A DNA stretch of 64,000 nucleotides from Fistulifera solaris (Eukaryota; Bacillariophyta; Bacillariophyceae; Naviculales; Stauroneidaceae). The stretch spans positions 312,501-376,500 of the forward strand of contig AP026127.1 of the NCBI GenBank assembly GCA_030295235.1. The letters are read 5' to 3'. Shown piece after piece: positions 9,701 through 22,146 of the stretch. The position numbers were made by a program, and so were the translations under genes. The notes below the pieces were generated by a model, which made no database searches, was not told the origin of the DNA, and worked only from the letters and a program-made list of their open reading frames with translations. The stretch's first letter is position 1; the number at the start of each line of letters is the position of its first letter.

Positions 9701-12700
9701 CATCCAACGAATAGCCCTATCGAACTCTGGTGCCCATTCATCGTATTTGTCAATGCTATCACGTAGGATTTCCTTGACTTTAACGACGTCAAGTCCTTCA
9801 CCTTCGACAACTCTTTTCACAATAGGGAGTATCTGATCAACTTCTTCGACGCCGCCAGTCAAGAAGAGGCTAACAAGACGCGACATTTTATACATAGGAA
9901 TCGCATGTTTCGGATCCGAAACGCCTTCCTTGTCCAAGATCTCTTTAGCTCTCCATATTTCCTCCAAAACCTTTTGTAGTATACTATGCAAATCATCACT
10001 GACGATTTTAATTACTTGGAGCAATTTAGTCATCGTTCGCTTGTCGTGTAAGACATCAAGGATGCGGCTTGCTGATTCTTCGTCCGGTGAAACAAGCGCG
10101 TTAAAGAATTTCCAATCGTATAAGCCTTCTTTGTCTTCTCGAGATGTTGCCGCTTTCTTGATACTGATGCCTCCAACAGACGAAACATGGAAAGAAATAC
10201 GACCTTGACGCAATGGAGCAACAAGGATTGCAACCTGTTGTTTATTTTCCGGAAGTGCGTCTTCTGGGGATTGGCCTAGAGATGTAACTTGAAGGATGGG
10301 TGAAAGACCTTGAAAATCCCATGCTAACTCACATTGGGTCTTGCCCTCAAAACCCATGTCTACGACGCTCTCAATAACGTCCACGACGAACGTTGATTCC
10401 GAAGGAAATATGATTCTTCGGTGACCAGTGGATATCGTGTACTCTTTCATTTTTATTGAGGCCGTAGAACCCGAAAAATCAATCTCGTAGGCTTCCAATG
10501 GGTTGAAAACATTGGGTCCAGTGGTTGAAAGCGCCCCACTGAAATGTTGTGGACGAAGATGGGCACGAAGCGACCCAGATAACATTCCGTGCAAATTTGT
10601 TTTGAGTTTGACTCCGTCGAAAATATCCAGCTCGGGGAACTCTTTTACCGGGCCTTCGCTTCTGATGTGTAGAGAAGGAGCCTCAAAATCAGCAACAATT
10701 CGTATCCCGTCTTCTACCGGTTCATGGCAGGTCGAACCAATACTACTTGCGATCGAGTGATCTTCCGTTTTTCCATGCCACCCAATACATGAATACGCAT
10801 CTGGCCTTTTTCCAGCTTCGGGAGAAACAGTGTTTGTCCGTCATCTGAGTAGCTCTCACTTTCGGGTGGAATGAAAATGTTCTGAATGCCAAAGTGAAAG
10901 TCCGTAGCTGGCAAATGTCGCAGAATGTTTCTCTTCTTGTTCATTTCCTTTGGATCTAAAACTGCTTTCTCGCGTGCACTGATCGATCCGTAAGCATAGA
11001 TTGTATCCAAGATGCTTGTCACCATGGTACCCCCATTCAACATGGGATGCGTCGCACCCACCGACACTGTGATTGCATCCAAGCTCGAATTGTCTTGAAC
11101 ATCAAATACGTAATCGTACTGCAGCAAACGGAGTTCGTCGCGGAATCCAGCAGACTCGTTCGGAAACAGCAGTATACTGGCTACGGATGGCGAACCGTCC
11201 GTTTGCAACTCGGGGTGACTGAAGGAAGAGATTCGCTTGCGCAGTGGCGTCGGTTTGCGAAGCGGTAAAAGCTCTCCCGCCTCATCGATGTCCTCCGGAC
11301 CGACCTTCCAGATCGCGAAACTACCCCGTGCGGCGACTTGACTTGCTGTGCCATTATTATAGTCTTCATGCCGAGCGGACAGTTTGAGAATGTGAAACGA
11401 TAACTTTTCCCGGCTTACAGTTCCCTTCGCAGCGAACTCCAAAGACCAAGGAACCATGGAATTGGCATCAAACTGCGTCGTTTTTCGTGCCCGCATGTCA
11501 CTTTCCGACGCTTCGACGTGTGTCGTCCACGAAGACATGGAATTGACCGTCATATGATCTCGCTGTTGATTCGTCATCATCGTTGGATCGGTTTCTGGAC
11601 GATTTTGTAGACCGTGCGGATCTCGTCCCAACCCCATTTCCATGGCCACCGCCACTCCACCCGGTAACGTGACATCCACACCGACGGCGGGAGGTGTGGC
11701 CACCATTTTGATTTGCACATTCCAGGATTCGGCCATATGAATTAACGCTAGAGCAATCTTTTCTTCGGCAATGTTTTCTCGGCGCAATCGTGCCGATGCC
11801 AGTGGTTGCGGTGTCAGCAGAAATTCGAGGAGGGCGTGCGGGTGAGGAATAATGACCGTGGGGAGTGTGACATTGATAAAAGGAATGGGAAGGAACCCAA
11901 AGAGAAGTACGTGTCCACTGAAGGACAGCGAAAGACGCCACTCGGGTGAATACGGTCCTTTCTTTTTCTTTCCATTCGTTTCCTCCCAATCATCGTCCAA
12001 AATCAAAGACGACTTTCCCTTATACACGGGAGTGACCATAATTTTGGAAAGGTGAATTTGGCATTTGCTCTCAATGATCCAGAGACATTTTTCGAGAAAG
12101 GACGAAATGGAAATAATGAGATCAAAGAAAAGGCGAATGATTTGCACGCGGCGCAATTTGGGCACAAATTTATCTTCAAAGAGGGTGGGAAAGTGAATCA
12201 ATGTGGGTGCCACATTCGAGAGCGGCAAGGGCGGATCCAAAACCAGGCCGGCTTGTTTCACCATGGGTTTGGAGCGGAGTACGGTCGTGACATCCAAATC
12301 TTCCTCGGTGGTGAATCCATCGCTGCCCACCACCACGGAAGCGGAAACACGACACCCGCCTTTGGGCACGAGTAACTGCAATTGCGGTCGCGACGCATCC
12401 TTATCCAAGGGAACTTCGTGACGACCTTCTTGAAGACGCAATCCAGCTTCGGCACGGACGGCATGAATCAAATCGGCCGTGAGTTGATTCGTCAACAGTT
12501 CGACATGCGAAGACGAAAGGAGGGGGGCAAACGAGTCGGGCAAATCCGTGCTCGTCGGAGCGAACGGAATGGCCTTTTCTTCTTCACTCGATGATTCTTC
12601 TTCCGAAGGATCTTCATTCTCCAGCTCTTCCAGCGGCACATCTTCGACCAAAGCATCATTTCGTCGGAATCGAAGTGATCGAGCCTGTTCACGCAGCGAG

Positions 12701-13005
12701 TCTGTCATGTTGGCGGTTGAAGATTCGTTGCTTCCACGGAGTGTCGATTTCGCTTGCCTTTTGCTGTGTGTCTTGGACGAGATATCATCCGGTTGAAAGA
12801 GAATCGAAATCGCCGGCCGTTTGGGCAATTTCTTGAGCGGAACCGGAGGAGGTCTCGAAAATGCCCGTAATTGCACAAATATGAGGCTGAGTAAAACAAC
12901 AATGGCGGCCATGAGGTAGCTGTCCGCATGGGGAATGTCTTCCAGCAACAGGATCGAAGCGACTCGATCGAAGGGCGACGGGAGATTGTGATGCGGCAGT
13001 ATCAT
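6778..13005 (-). CDS. Very large membrane-anchored protein with C-terminal alpha/beta-hydrolase region
   Basis: Read as one gene of about 2,050 residues. Start ATG at 13005; residues 30-50 form a membrane helix (AAIVVLLSLIFVQL), followed by Pro-rich and acidic Ser/Glu stretches. Long unknown regions follow. A 68-nt intron (8150-8083, GTTGGT to TTGCAG, phase 2) leads into the C-terminal part, where FGLLGYSQGCANVLM contains a GxSxG nucleophile elbow typical of alpha/beta serine hydrolases, followed by PGRMVGWYVVNSYFRP. The catalytic Asp and His cannot be placed with confidence. Three single-base breaks must be bridged: the TTTTT at 10768-10772, the TTTTTT at 7757-7762 and near 7580-7590. Without bridging there are two or three separate frames (13005-10714, 10594-8117, 8081-6778). 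The substrate is unknown; the large middle region resembles nothing I can name. Confidence 0.6.
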
Positions 13006-13576
13006 ATTTATTGGTTGCGGTGTGTCTTTTTTCTTCCTTTTGTTTATTGCTATCTGTTTCGTATTATTAACTGATGAATCGCACTATTTTTATTGCATCT
13101 ATCCTCCTTTTTTTTCTCCGAATGCTTTTTTTTTGTGTCGGCGTTTGTCATTGTCATCATCGACATCAGAGAGACGTGTCTATGTGTATGTGCCAAGCCA
13201 AGATGCGACGAACTCTTCATGGAAGGTTCGGGAAAAAGTGTACACTCACGTAGGCCCCCCGTAGAAAAATGTACCAAGCAGAGGTGCGTTCCCGTGTCTC
13301 CATGTGACGTCACGTCACGAGTAAAGTATGAAAATTAGGGCAGAGTCAAACAAACATTTAATACCGGATATTATTCATAAAACGTGATGACGGATTCGAC
13401 ATAACCCGCACTTTTTCGGCATCGGTTCCACGCTGCGGACGCGTATCTTTTGTCGCGTCCGCCGTTTGATTTGCATCAACGCCTCACGAGATCTTTTCTC
13501 CTCTAACACACTATTGGTAAATACTTTTGCAGACGGGTTCTTTCCTTTATTCTTTTCACTTTATCAAGAATCGACA
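13006..13576. other. Divergent promoter region
   Basis: Upstream of both the giant gene (minus) and the Tudor gene (plus). A T/C-rich tract lies at 13028-13135 and TGACGTCACGTCACG, with overlapping CRE-like TGACGTCA, lies near 13304. The CRE-like box is a possible bZIP site, unproven. I see no gene. Confidence 0.4.
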
Positions 13577-15934
13577 ATGGTACTTTCGGAATTCAATAGT
13601 GAAGTGGCTTGGCCCGCCGCGTGTCCGCATCCGGCGGAACCGTGCTTCGTTTCGGTGTTTGTGCGTCCGACTTATTATCATTTTGCCATTCATCGCGCTA
13701 AAGACTACAAGCCCGAAACCAATTGGAGGTACGATGTTAATGTTTCGAAACTTGTATTCGATTGTGACGAGGCTCGTTCATCACCATTGTTTCTCTTTCA
13801 AAGAGTTCCTCTGACGAGTATTCCAGAACAATCTGATGAAGAATCAGACGATGCTCTTTCCAAAATTGGTCAATATTTTCCCCCTTCGACTTTGGGTTTG
13901 TTCTTTCCACCCCTGGATCGTGTCCCGACGGTCGCGGAAGTGATTCAATACATGAATCTCCAGGCGGCACCCGTTTCTCTGTACGTAGTCAGCGGGAACG
14001 ATCTGGCCGCGAATCGCAACTTGCAACACTTGTTTCAACGTTACCCGGTCCGCATCTTGTGTTTGCAGTCAACGGATTTTTGTTCGCTGCAGCAGTTGCC
14101 GAGCGTGACAACGCACGATGTCGCGGTAGCGGCCTTTGGAGCTTCCGACTATCCCGCACTGATGGTCGAGTGCAGTGATTGTTTCACGTTTCTCACCGTC
14201 CCGGAACCCGGACGGTTTGCCAGTCACTGCATGCACGAGGGGATCGTTTCCCAAATGCAGCGAACGTTCCCCGACGTGGAAGACGTCATGAAGCTCCTCG
14301 ACGATGAGTTCTTGCAGCGATCAGTCGTGGATGATACTGTTTTGAAACAAGTGCTGCACTCCTTCTTGCTCGTTGTGAAGACGACGATGGAGACCTTTGT
14401 GCAATTGTACAAGAGTCCGAACATTGTGTTGCACGGACCCCGCGCGGGTTTACTCCAGGCGCTCTTGCTGCAGCACACCAAGGTCGATTTGAAATTCGAC
14501 TTTTCGGTAGACGACATTCAAGTCGATGATCATTACATTCACGCGGCACTCGGCAAGATGTTATTGAGACAGGATACGCCGGTGGTTCCGGGATCGTCTC
14601 GCGAAGCGTGCTTGCAATTTGTTGGAAAACGAATCGCCCGTGTCTTTGATATTGACATGGAGCAGGATTATATATTTCGTGGTGTTGTCAGCGGTTTCGG
14701 TGTCATCCCGGATTCCTTGGATGACACTTTGTTTGAAGTCATTTACGATGACGGAGATCGCGAGGAAATCAATGTGGAACATCTTTATGGTAAGAATTGT
14801 TTGTGTGATGCTGTCTTTTGGTTGCACAAAATGCGAATCTGACGTAAATACGTGTTCTTAGCGGCGCTGCGTTTGTACCATGAAGTCGGAGAGAAACATC
14901 AGTTCCCTTCTACGAGTGCGGATGCTATTGCTTCCAAACGGCAAGCTTCGCAAGCCGGTGCCGCGTTTCTTCTCAAATCTAGCGCCAAGGTGCAACAGGC
15001 CGTCGAGCGACAACAAGTCGCATCGTCGGATGAATCCTACGCGAGCGAAGACGGGCGGAAGCGCAAAGGTCCGCGATCGGTGACTCCCGCCAAGCGCCGG
15101 CCTCCCCGGAAGCAGGCGGCCAAGAAGCAATCGATACGAAAACCAGCTACCCGGAAAAAATTGACAGCAAAGCGGGCAACGAGTATCAAAAGTTTGAGTC
15201 GTACTACGAACCAGCTTCCTGTGGGTCAAAGTCCAACCGATTTCATCGGACAACGAATCACCAAGACATTTGACGAAGGGAACTTTGATGGCTCCATTAT
15301 TTCCTACGATGCAGATGCCAACTTCTGGAAGGTCAAATACGACGATGGTGACGAGGAAGATTTGGATTACTACGAGGTTACAGCGTCAATTAGTCTTTAC
15401 GACTTTCTGCGTTCAGATCAGACGCAGTCTGTTTCGGTTTCCATTAGTGACGGAGAACAGGGCGGCATCCCTTCAACGGCGATGGCACAGGAAGCTGAAA
15501 CGCCGCATTCTGCGCAATCGACAGGAACGCCTGTATTCTCGACAAGTATTCAAACGCAAGGAGTGGCTCAGGAGACAAGTCACCAACTTCCAGATAATCA
15601 AAATCCAAGTATTTTCATTGAACGCCGAGTTACCAAATATTTTGACGGGGTTCGCTACGACGGGACCATTGTTTCGTATGATGAAGATGTCAAGTTTTGG
15701 AAGGTCCTGTACGATGATGGTGATTCCGAAGAATTTGAATACGACGATGTTGTACGCTCGATCGGTCTGTATGACTTAATGCAATCAAATCAAACTCAAT
15801 CTGCTTCGGTTTGCGTTAATGGCGGGGAACAGGGCGTAAACCGCTCAATAGTGAAAGCAGACATTGCAGAAGGAGAATCTGAACCAGGGCCATGGACAGA
15901 AACGGACATTCCTGCAATCACAACAAGTACTTAA
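13577..15934 (+). CDS. Triple Tudor-like domain protein
   Basis: Start ATG at 13577 (ACAATGG context; the frame is open further upstream but with no ATG). Exon 1 ends at 14789; a 72-nt intron (14790-14861, GTAAGA to TTCTTAG, phase 1) leads to exon 2. The N-terminal 330 residues are of unknown type. Three Tudor-like modules follow, each opening with FxGxRI/ERRV and ending in YDDGDxEExxxxx[LV]: one just before the intron, two in exon 2. Between modules 1 and 2 is a Lys/Arg-rich region rich in KR and AKK, suiting a nuclear, chromatin-bound protein. Such PTM/DIR17-like Tudor folds bind histone tails or mediate protein contacts in plants. Modules 2 and 3 share their linker, so they come from a recent tandem duplication of about 370 bp. 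Confidence 0.75.
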
Positions 15935-15965
15935 GTGTTGCAAGAAACAAGTCAAACAGGTTCAG
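15240..15965 (+). repeat. Intragenic tandem duplication of a Tudor module plus linker
   Basis: Two diverged units of about 370 bp (about 15240-15600 and 15610-15965) encode a Tudor-like module followed by a Ser/Glu linker with QTQS.SVS.[ND]GEQG and [AL]QETS. The second linker continues in frame past the TAA at 15932-15934 as VLQETSQTGS, which shows that the stop truncated a longer repeat array. Confidence 0.65.
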
Positions 15966-16167
15966 TCATTGGTCATTGACCATGACAGTGTTCACGAATC
16001 AGTTTTGTTTCAGTGTGTCGGCGAATCTCTTGCTATTGTAACGAAATGAGTAACGCACGCACGGAGTGAACGTGGCGTGTAGTCTACTCAATCAATGAGA
16101 ATCAAAAGTACATCATAGCCGTTTGGCACTTGTGGGTGACAACATGATAAAATTAGCTTGACATTAT

Positions 16168-19100
16168 TTACCAGAAAAAGCTACCTTCCGACTGTTTCCT
16201 TAATTGTTTTGCCATGTCGGCAAAGTTGGCACTGGCTTCAACCATCTTTTCTGACTTTTCGGCCAGTGAATCTAGTTTTTGCCCGCGTTCATTCAGTGCA
16301 TCTCTAGTTTCATTCAAGGTGCTCGCGATACCTGGTACCCCGCTATTTACTTTTTCGTCTCCGTCTCCAAACATGAGGTTACTTGCCTGTTCAATTATAC
16401 CACCAAATAAACTGTCACGGTTTCTAAGATCCTCCTGGACAGTTTGGTTTGCTTTAGTGGCAGGTCGAGTTTCGCTAGCCTTGTTTAACACTTGAGGGGA
16501 GTCACGTGTTTGCTGTGAGTTAAGTGCATCAAATCGCGCAAGCAGATATTGGCCATCGCTAACTCTGTGCTCGGTGGATTCGTCCGTGACACGCTTAGTA
16601 GAACATTCATCGCAAACATATCGCCTGGATATTCTGCATCGATGTTGACGATTCCTGATGGTACCGAAGGGCTTCCAACATATCGCGCAGGATTTTTCAT
16701 CACTACCACCTGGTTGTCCACTGTTTGGGATGGCTAACTTATTGTCTGAACTTATGAGAGCAAACGGTGTCGCACGACAAGCTGCAAGTGATATGAACTC
16801 ATCTCTGGCAGCATTTACTCTATTCTTCCCTCCAAACAGTTCGATTACGTCGGATAGCAACAATTCAAACTCCCTTACAGGAGCGGCGCCGTCCTTGACA
16901 CCTTCAATATCAACGTAATTTACTACACGCGATCGCGTTGCAAAGGATTATCCACCGCTAATCTTCCACCATTACGAATAAGTAAGCTTGCCACATCCTG
17001 GATGGTTTTCATTCGAGCCGAAAACTCATCAGGATCATAAAGATTTGCTCGGCTCTTCATATCAGTACCAACACTTGCTAGTACTTGTAATGGAGTATAT
17101 CCAACATACTCACTAGCATAGTCATCCGAACATGACTGAAGAAAGTCCATCCGCTCGTTTGGCTCAAAGCCATGATTCAGTAAGACGGAAACAGTCTGCA
17201 AACCAGAACTCGAAACAAGAAAGGCCGCTGTTGTGGATAGGCAAAGCATGGAATGGTGCAGCGGGTAACCGTAGAAGTAATTTAGTGAGGAGTCAGTTGG
17301 CAAGGGAAATCGTATGGGGCAAAACTGTAGGACGACAGTAAGATCCTCATGCCGAAACGAACAAGCGAGACTTTTTACTACTTCGCTCCCTTCATTCAAA
17401 CCAAATTCTCCACCGCAATTCTTGATAATAAGCAAGCACCGTCGTAAAGCATCAGAATCGAATCGACCGGCTTTGCGTCCTTCCATTACGGCGGTGTACA
17501 TAGGGCTCCTTCCAAATGAAGTGAAGCAGCTTGGATTAATTTTTCTCGTCTGTACCGATAGAACTACAGATAACGAATTGTCGTCTAAGTTCCTCATACA
17601 CAAATGGGCCAAACTGCTCCCATCTTCCACCGTCTTTATCGAAACATTAGCACCTACATCGACTAGTGCCTTCACCGCAGCTGACATACCCAGAAAACAA
17701 GCAAGCTGCAATGCTGAATATCCATTTTCATCTACTCGGTCAACGACCTCCGAAGGTAAATGAGAGGGTTGTTGATTCTTGTTCGAATATTTCTTTGTTG
17801 CGGCAAGAAGGGCATCCTCTAGATCCTGCTGTCGTCCAGACACAACAAGAGCGTGAAGAGTTCCGAGAACCAATTGATGCTTCCATGTTCTTTGAGAATC
17901 ATGTCTGTCTTGATGGGCAGCACACAATGCCTTCGAGATAACCATTTCCACAGTTGTCGTCTCCAAAAACGCCTCACTGTCGCTAAATGCTGGTCCTTTC
18001 ACGGCTGACAACAAGATGGACTCTAGAGGCGTGAACAAAGTGAAGCAAGATTGCATGCGCTCACTTCCTTCACGTGGCAGTGAAAACGAAGTCAAAGGAG
18101 AGAGTCCAATTTTGCACATGGATAAATCAATAACACTTTCGGCTACCCAATACTTCTCAAGCGCGTCACTTCCAATTTCAGCCGAAGAAATATCGAGTAT
18201 TTTTATTAGCTCTTCAATGCTTTCGGCCCTGCGAACGATAAGAATGATAGCGGGCTCTTCGTAGATCAGCAAATGTCTCTCACAATAGTCCTCTTGTTTC
18301 GATTTCCAAAATAAATTCTGCTTTTCACTTTGGGTGACACGGAACACAGAATGAGTGAACTGCAAGCGTCGAATCCCAGCGTATGACATCCACCGTAAAG
18401 TGTCCCAGTTGTCGCATCCTGGAGATGTGCGCGTAAAAATGACCTCGCCTCCCAGCATACGTTCTTCCTTGTCTCTGAGTGATTCTTCGATAACTTCATT
18501 CAAAGCAACACCGTCGCCTACGTCTTTCTCGCTGTTGTCATCATTCAGGCCCTCTTCAACGCCATCCGCTACCGCATGTTCGACCTCCACCTTAGTCGTT
18601 TCATCAATGTGCTCCACATTGTCGCTTATTGATTTGTCATAATCTTTTACGATGACATTCGGCGTCGTTTCATCCTCTCCATCCGAGCTAACATCGTCGA
18701 CCAAGGAATGCAGTTGTCTGATCTCTGAATGAGCACTCTTCTCCTGTTCAATGGTAAGACTGTTAGGAGCCATAGCTTGGTCAGTCGAGGGAGTCCACGC
18801 TCTCATAGTATAGACTCCAGTCACTCACCACTGCTTCCTCACCGCTACTCGGCGATGGCCGCTGCGCCAATTCCCGTTCGTGCTCTTGGAGTACCGCCGC
18901 CGGCACCGGAGACAATTCTTGGGCCACCAACATGGTGATGGGTCGCGGAGCGAGCTTGATGAGTGCGACCGTATCACCCCACATAATGTTGGTCAAAGGA
19001 CGACGCAAATCGACACCGGCGGCCTCGCGCACAACATCTCCCACGTACAAATCACCATGGCGGACAAACAACGATCCGGGTGTGGAGGGTGTCACGTGGA

Positions 19101-20662
19101 GGACGCGAACGATGCCGTCACTGCCACGATTGAGTTTCACACCGAGCGCTTCGCTGCCAAACACAATGGTCCGCTCTTCGCCGCAATGAAAGGTTGTCGA
19201 TGTCGGAGATTGTTGAGGCCATGACTTGGGCATGGGAGGGACTTGTGGTGGAGCCTGTAAGACTTCCTCTCGCGGAACAAAGCGCGGCGGAGGCAGTTTG
19301 GGAACTGTTTTCGAAAACGATGAGGATTTACCGGAAACAGTACCAGCTTCTTTCAGGCTGTATTCTTCCTCTTCCAAGGCAGCCTTGGCTTTCTCCAAAT
19401 AGGCTTGATCAAACATACCCAGTGTCTCTCCATCCGGAAGTAAATCTTGACACTTTTCAAAGGCATCGACGGCTTGTGCATACTCCCGCATATAAAACAA
19501 CGACTTGGCCAAGGTCGAATACGCGGCCGGAGACGGATTCAATTTGATCGCCAGGAAACAATCATTCCGCGCACTTTCGTGTCGACGACTTCCGTTCAAA
19601 GCATGCGCCCGCCCTAGGTGTAAATCGGGACTCAAATGAAAGTCATCCGGAACCAGAAACAAGGCCGCCGTGTATTCTTCAATCGCGGCCTTGTATTGTT
19701 TTTTGGTCAAGTAGTCATTGGCGCGTGTTTGGATCCGTAGCGCCTCCTCAAAATCCGGATCCTCCTCGGCATCCCGGGCGGCCGCCGCTGATACGAGCGC
19801 CGCGCGACTACGGGGCATGGCCGTCTGTCGAATGACGGCCGTCGTCGTTGGGGGTCCTTCGGTAAACACCGAATGGGACGGCGTGAGTTGCGTCGCTACC
19901 GATTCAACTTCCTTTCGTTGGGCCCGTTCGAATTTCAATTTTGCTTTTTCCAAATACGACTGCGTGACACCATTGTCCGGCTCGTGCAGCAAAGCATCTT
20001 GATACGCGGCGATGGCTTCCGCGTACTGTTTTTGAAAATACAGGGCTTGTCCCAATCGGGCATGCGCTTTCCCAAACGTCGGTGCCAATGCAATGGCGCG
20101 TCGGGCATCCGTGGCGGCGGCTTGATAACGCTTGAGAGACAGTAAAGCGGCAGCGCGATTGCTCAAATAAATATGCGACGACGGTCCGACGGGGGCCAAT
20201 TGCAGCGCCGCCGAATACGCGGAATAGGCCCGCGCATATTCTTGCGCCGCCATGTGTTGATTGCCGCGGGCTTTCATTTGTTCGGCTTCTTTTGCAATTC
20301 TTCCAATTGCGCTAAATCCAATAAGGCTTCTTCGCCGTCTTTGGCGTGTTCGTCAATTGTGTCATTATTTGTTGTCGGTCGTTGTTGATACGCTCTCATG
20401 GGACGCAATCCTTCGGACGATGCTTGTGTTGTGGTGGTAGGTTGATAATCGTATTCGTCATCCAAATGGATGGCGGTCGGAGCGAGTTTTTGTACGTTGA
20501 CATTGTATTTGGAAGGACGATGCGGTGTTTGTAATTTTATAAATTCACGAGGAGATTGAATGATATTCCTTTGTAGCGTTGTCGAAGAAAGCGACGCAAT
20601 CCAGTCGCAAATAAGGATGTTGTAGTATCTCGTAAGAACAAAGGCAAGTACGTCTTTGTCAT
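16168..20662 (-). CDS. TPR-PDZ-ankyrin-FYVE-like-SNARE multidomain scaffold
   Basis: Read as one gene of about 1,470 residues. The start at 20662 gives MTKTYLP, then an N-terminal block with ICDWIASL as in RPAP3/SPAG1-type TPR proteins. Two TPR clusters follow (about residues 130-230 and 310-410), then a PDZ-like segment (ALGVKLNRGSDG, PGSLFVRHGD, VGDVV). At 18828-18744 an 85-nt intron (GTGAGT to GAACAG, phase 0) joins this to an acidic stretch and ankyrin repeats (GYSALQLACFLGMSAAVKAL and others). The end holds a Cys-rich FYVE-like finger (CAICWKPF, RQHRCRISRRYVCDECS) and an R-SNARE-like helix (ERGQKLDSLAEKSEKM) ending in FFW without a membrane anchor. Bridged breaks: 20640-20642, the TTTT at 20290-20293, and the AAA at 16942-16944. 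The domain set suggests an endosomal tethering or sorting scaffold; this is inference. If unspliced, it is two genes 7 nt apart. Confidence 0.6.
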
Positions 20663-21244
20663 TATTGGATTGATTGATTGAATCAATCAATCATTATCAC
20701 TGTGCCTTGATTGTAATTCAACGGTCGCAACTCGCAACAGGCGTGATGTTGCCGTTGAAAGTGAAAGCAAGAGAACGAAAGTGTTTCCACAGAAACTGTA
20801 ATCTATCCGATCGGTATTCACTTTACTACTTACATTATAGTATGCACTTTACTACTTACATTAAAATGTGTCCGATTTTGACCACGAATGGATTTCAGTC
20901 CTGAGTCGACCGTTCGCTGTCGACAACCATGGGAACACACCCGATGATACATTCATTCGAAACTTGCTCAAATAATGTTCAACTGCACATTCATCCTTGA
21001 GCAAGTAAGTTGGTTTACAGTATGAATGTTTGTTCAGATCTCATAGTTGTCTGTATTTTCGGGGGTTGGTTGATCGGCGTCCAAATCGATAGACTATAGC
21101 CCCGAAGTGTAGACGACCTTTTTCGTGACTGGATTCGATCGTCGGTGACGGATGGGTCTTTTTTTTTCTGGCTTTTTTCTTCTCCCGTTTCGTTTATTTT
21201 TTGCTTCCTTCATACCCATTCAATACTTTTTCTTGTTGCAGCAA
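20663..21244. other. Divergent promoter region with small repeats
   Basis: 5' regions of the scaffold gene (minus) and the next gene (plus). An inverted repeat TTGATTGATTGAATCAATCAATCA lies at about 20668-20692. A direct repeat of CACTTTACTACTTACATTA occurs twice at about 20819-20866. CTTGCTCAA near 20965 is mirrored by TTGAGCAAG near 20996, a possible stem. No gene seen. Confidence 0.45.
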
Positions 21245-21929
21245 ATGACGGCCTTCGATTTTGAGCTCTTTCCCATTTACGTCGCGGCGCAATTGTTGAA
21301 GATAGACGATGATTTGTTGAAGGACGATGAGACGATTCATTGGTATTGGAGATCCTCATCATCGTCGTGGATCGACGCTGCGTGGGAAATGCAACGCCAT
21401 CAACCAACTGTTTGGAAATTGGGTTGCTTATACGCTACAGATGGTGGAGGCGTTTATGTGCAGAGTGATGCCCTGACCGAAACCGACATTCGACACTTTT
21501 TCGAATCGAAATTGGCCATTTTGGTGGATCAATCTTCGACCTATTCGTTGGCGCACATGTTTGCCCAGGCACTGCAACATCCTTCCTCGTCGTCGTCTTC
21601 CGAAAATGCCATAAATCTGTACTTTGCCGATTTGCAAATGACCGCGGCATTCCCACTGGTCCGCGGAAGGCGGACCGAAGTACCGCCCATTCTATTCTCG
21701 CGACTGCACTATACAGGTCCGGGTCCACCACCGGACTCCCCACAGGAGGAGGACGTGCGGCGTGCCGTACAAACATGGAAATCCCAATCCTTGAAACCAA
21801 ATCCAAAAATTCTTTCACCGTCTCCCCGAAAAGCATGCGTCTCCTGGAAATCAGAAAAAGCCGGTTCGCAATAAGCTGGTCAAAGTGCCCACACGAAAAC
21901 CGGGTCTCAAATTCAAGGGACAAGGATGA
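21245..21929 (+). CDS. Hypothetical protein
   Basis: I chose ATG 21245 (MTAFDFELFPIYVAAQLL); an in-frame ATG at 21152 would add a very hydrophobic, T-rich leader that looks like 5' untranslated sequence. The protein is about 228 residues, with Trp-rich HWYWRSSSSSWIDAAWEM near residue 32, TVWKLGCLYATDGGG and TETDIRHFFESKL. A Pro-rich segment (PGPPPDSPQEED) precedes a basic tail. The natural stop after SPSPRK comes at 21874, but removing one C from the CCCC at 21824-21827 extends the frame to a strikingly basic tail (KKPVRNKLVKVPTRKPGLKF, then KGQG) ending at 21929. Function unknown. Confidence 0.55.
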
Positions 21930-22146
21930 ATGAATGAAAATGTTTACTCTAGCTGAAGCATTTTGCAAAACTCCTTCCACTGCTGCTGCAAAACGTCCAG
22001 CTCCAGAAGCCCGCCAAAGTCGAAACCGGTTGTTCCGTTCGAGCTTGATTCGAACGAGGAGTCATGAAGCTAGATCAATACTCATAAAATCTTGTGTTTA
22101 TAAGTCTATTTATTTTACTTCCGCATCATTTATTCATAGATTCCGC

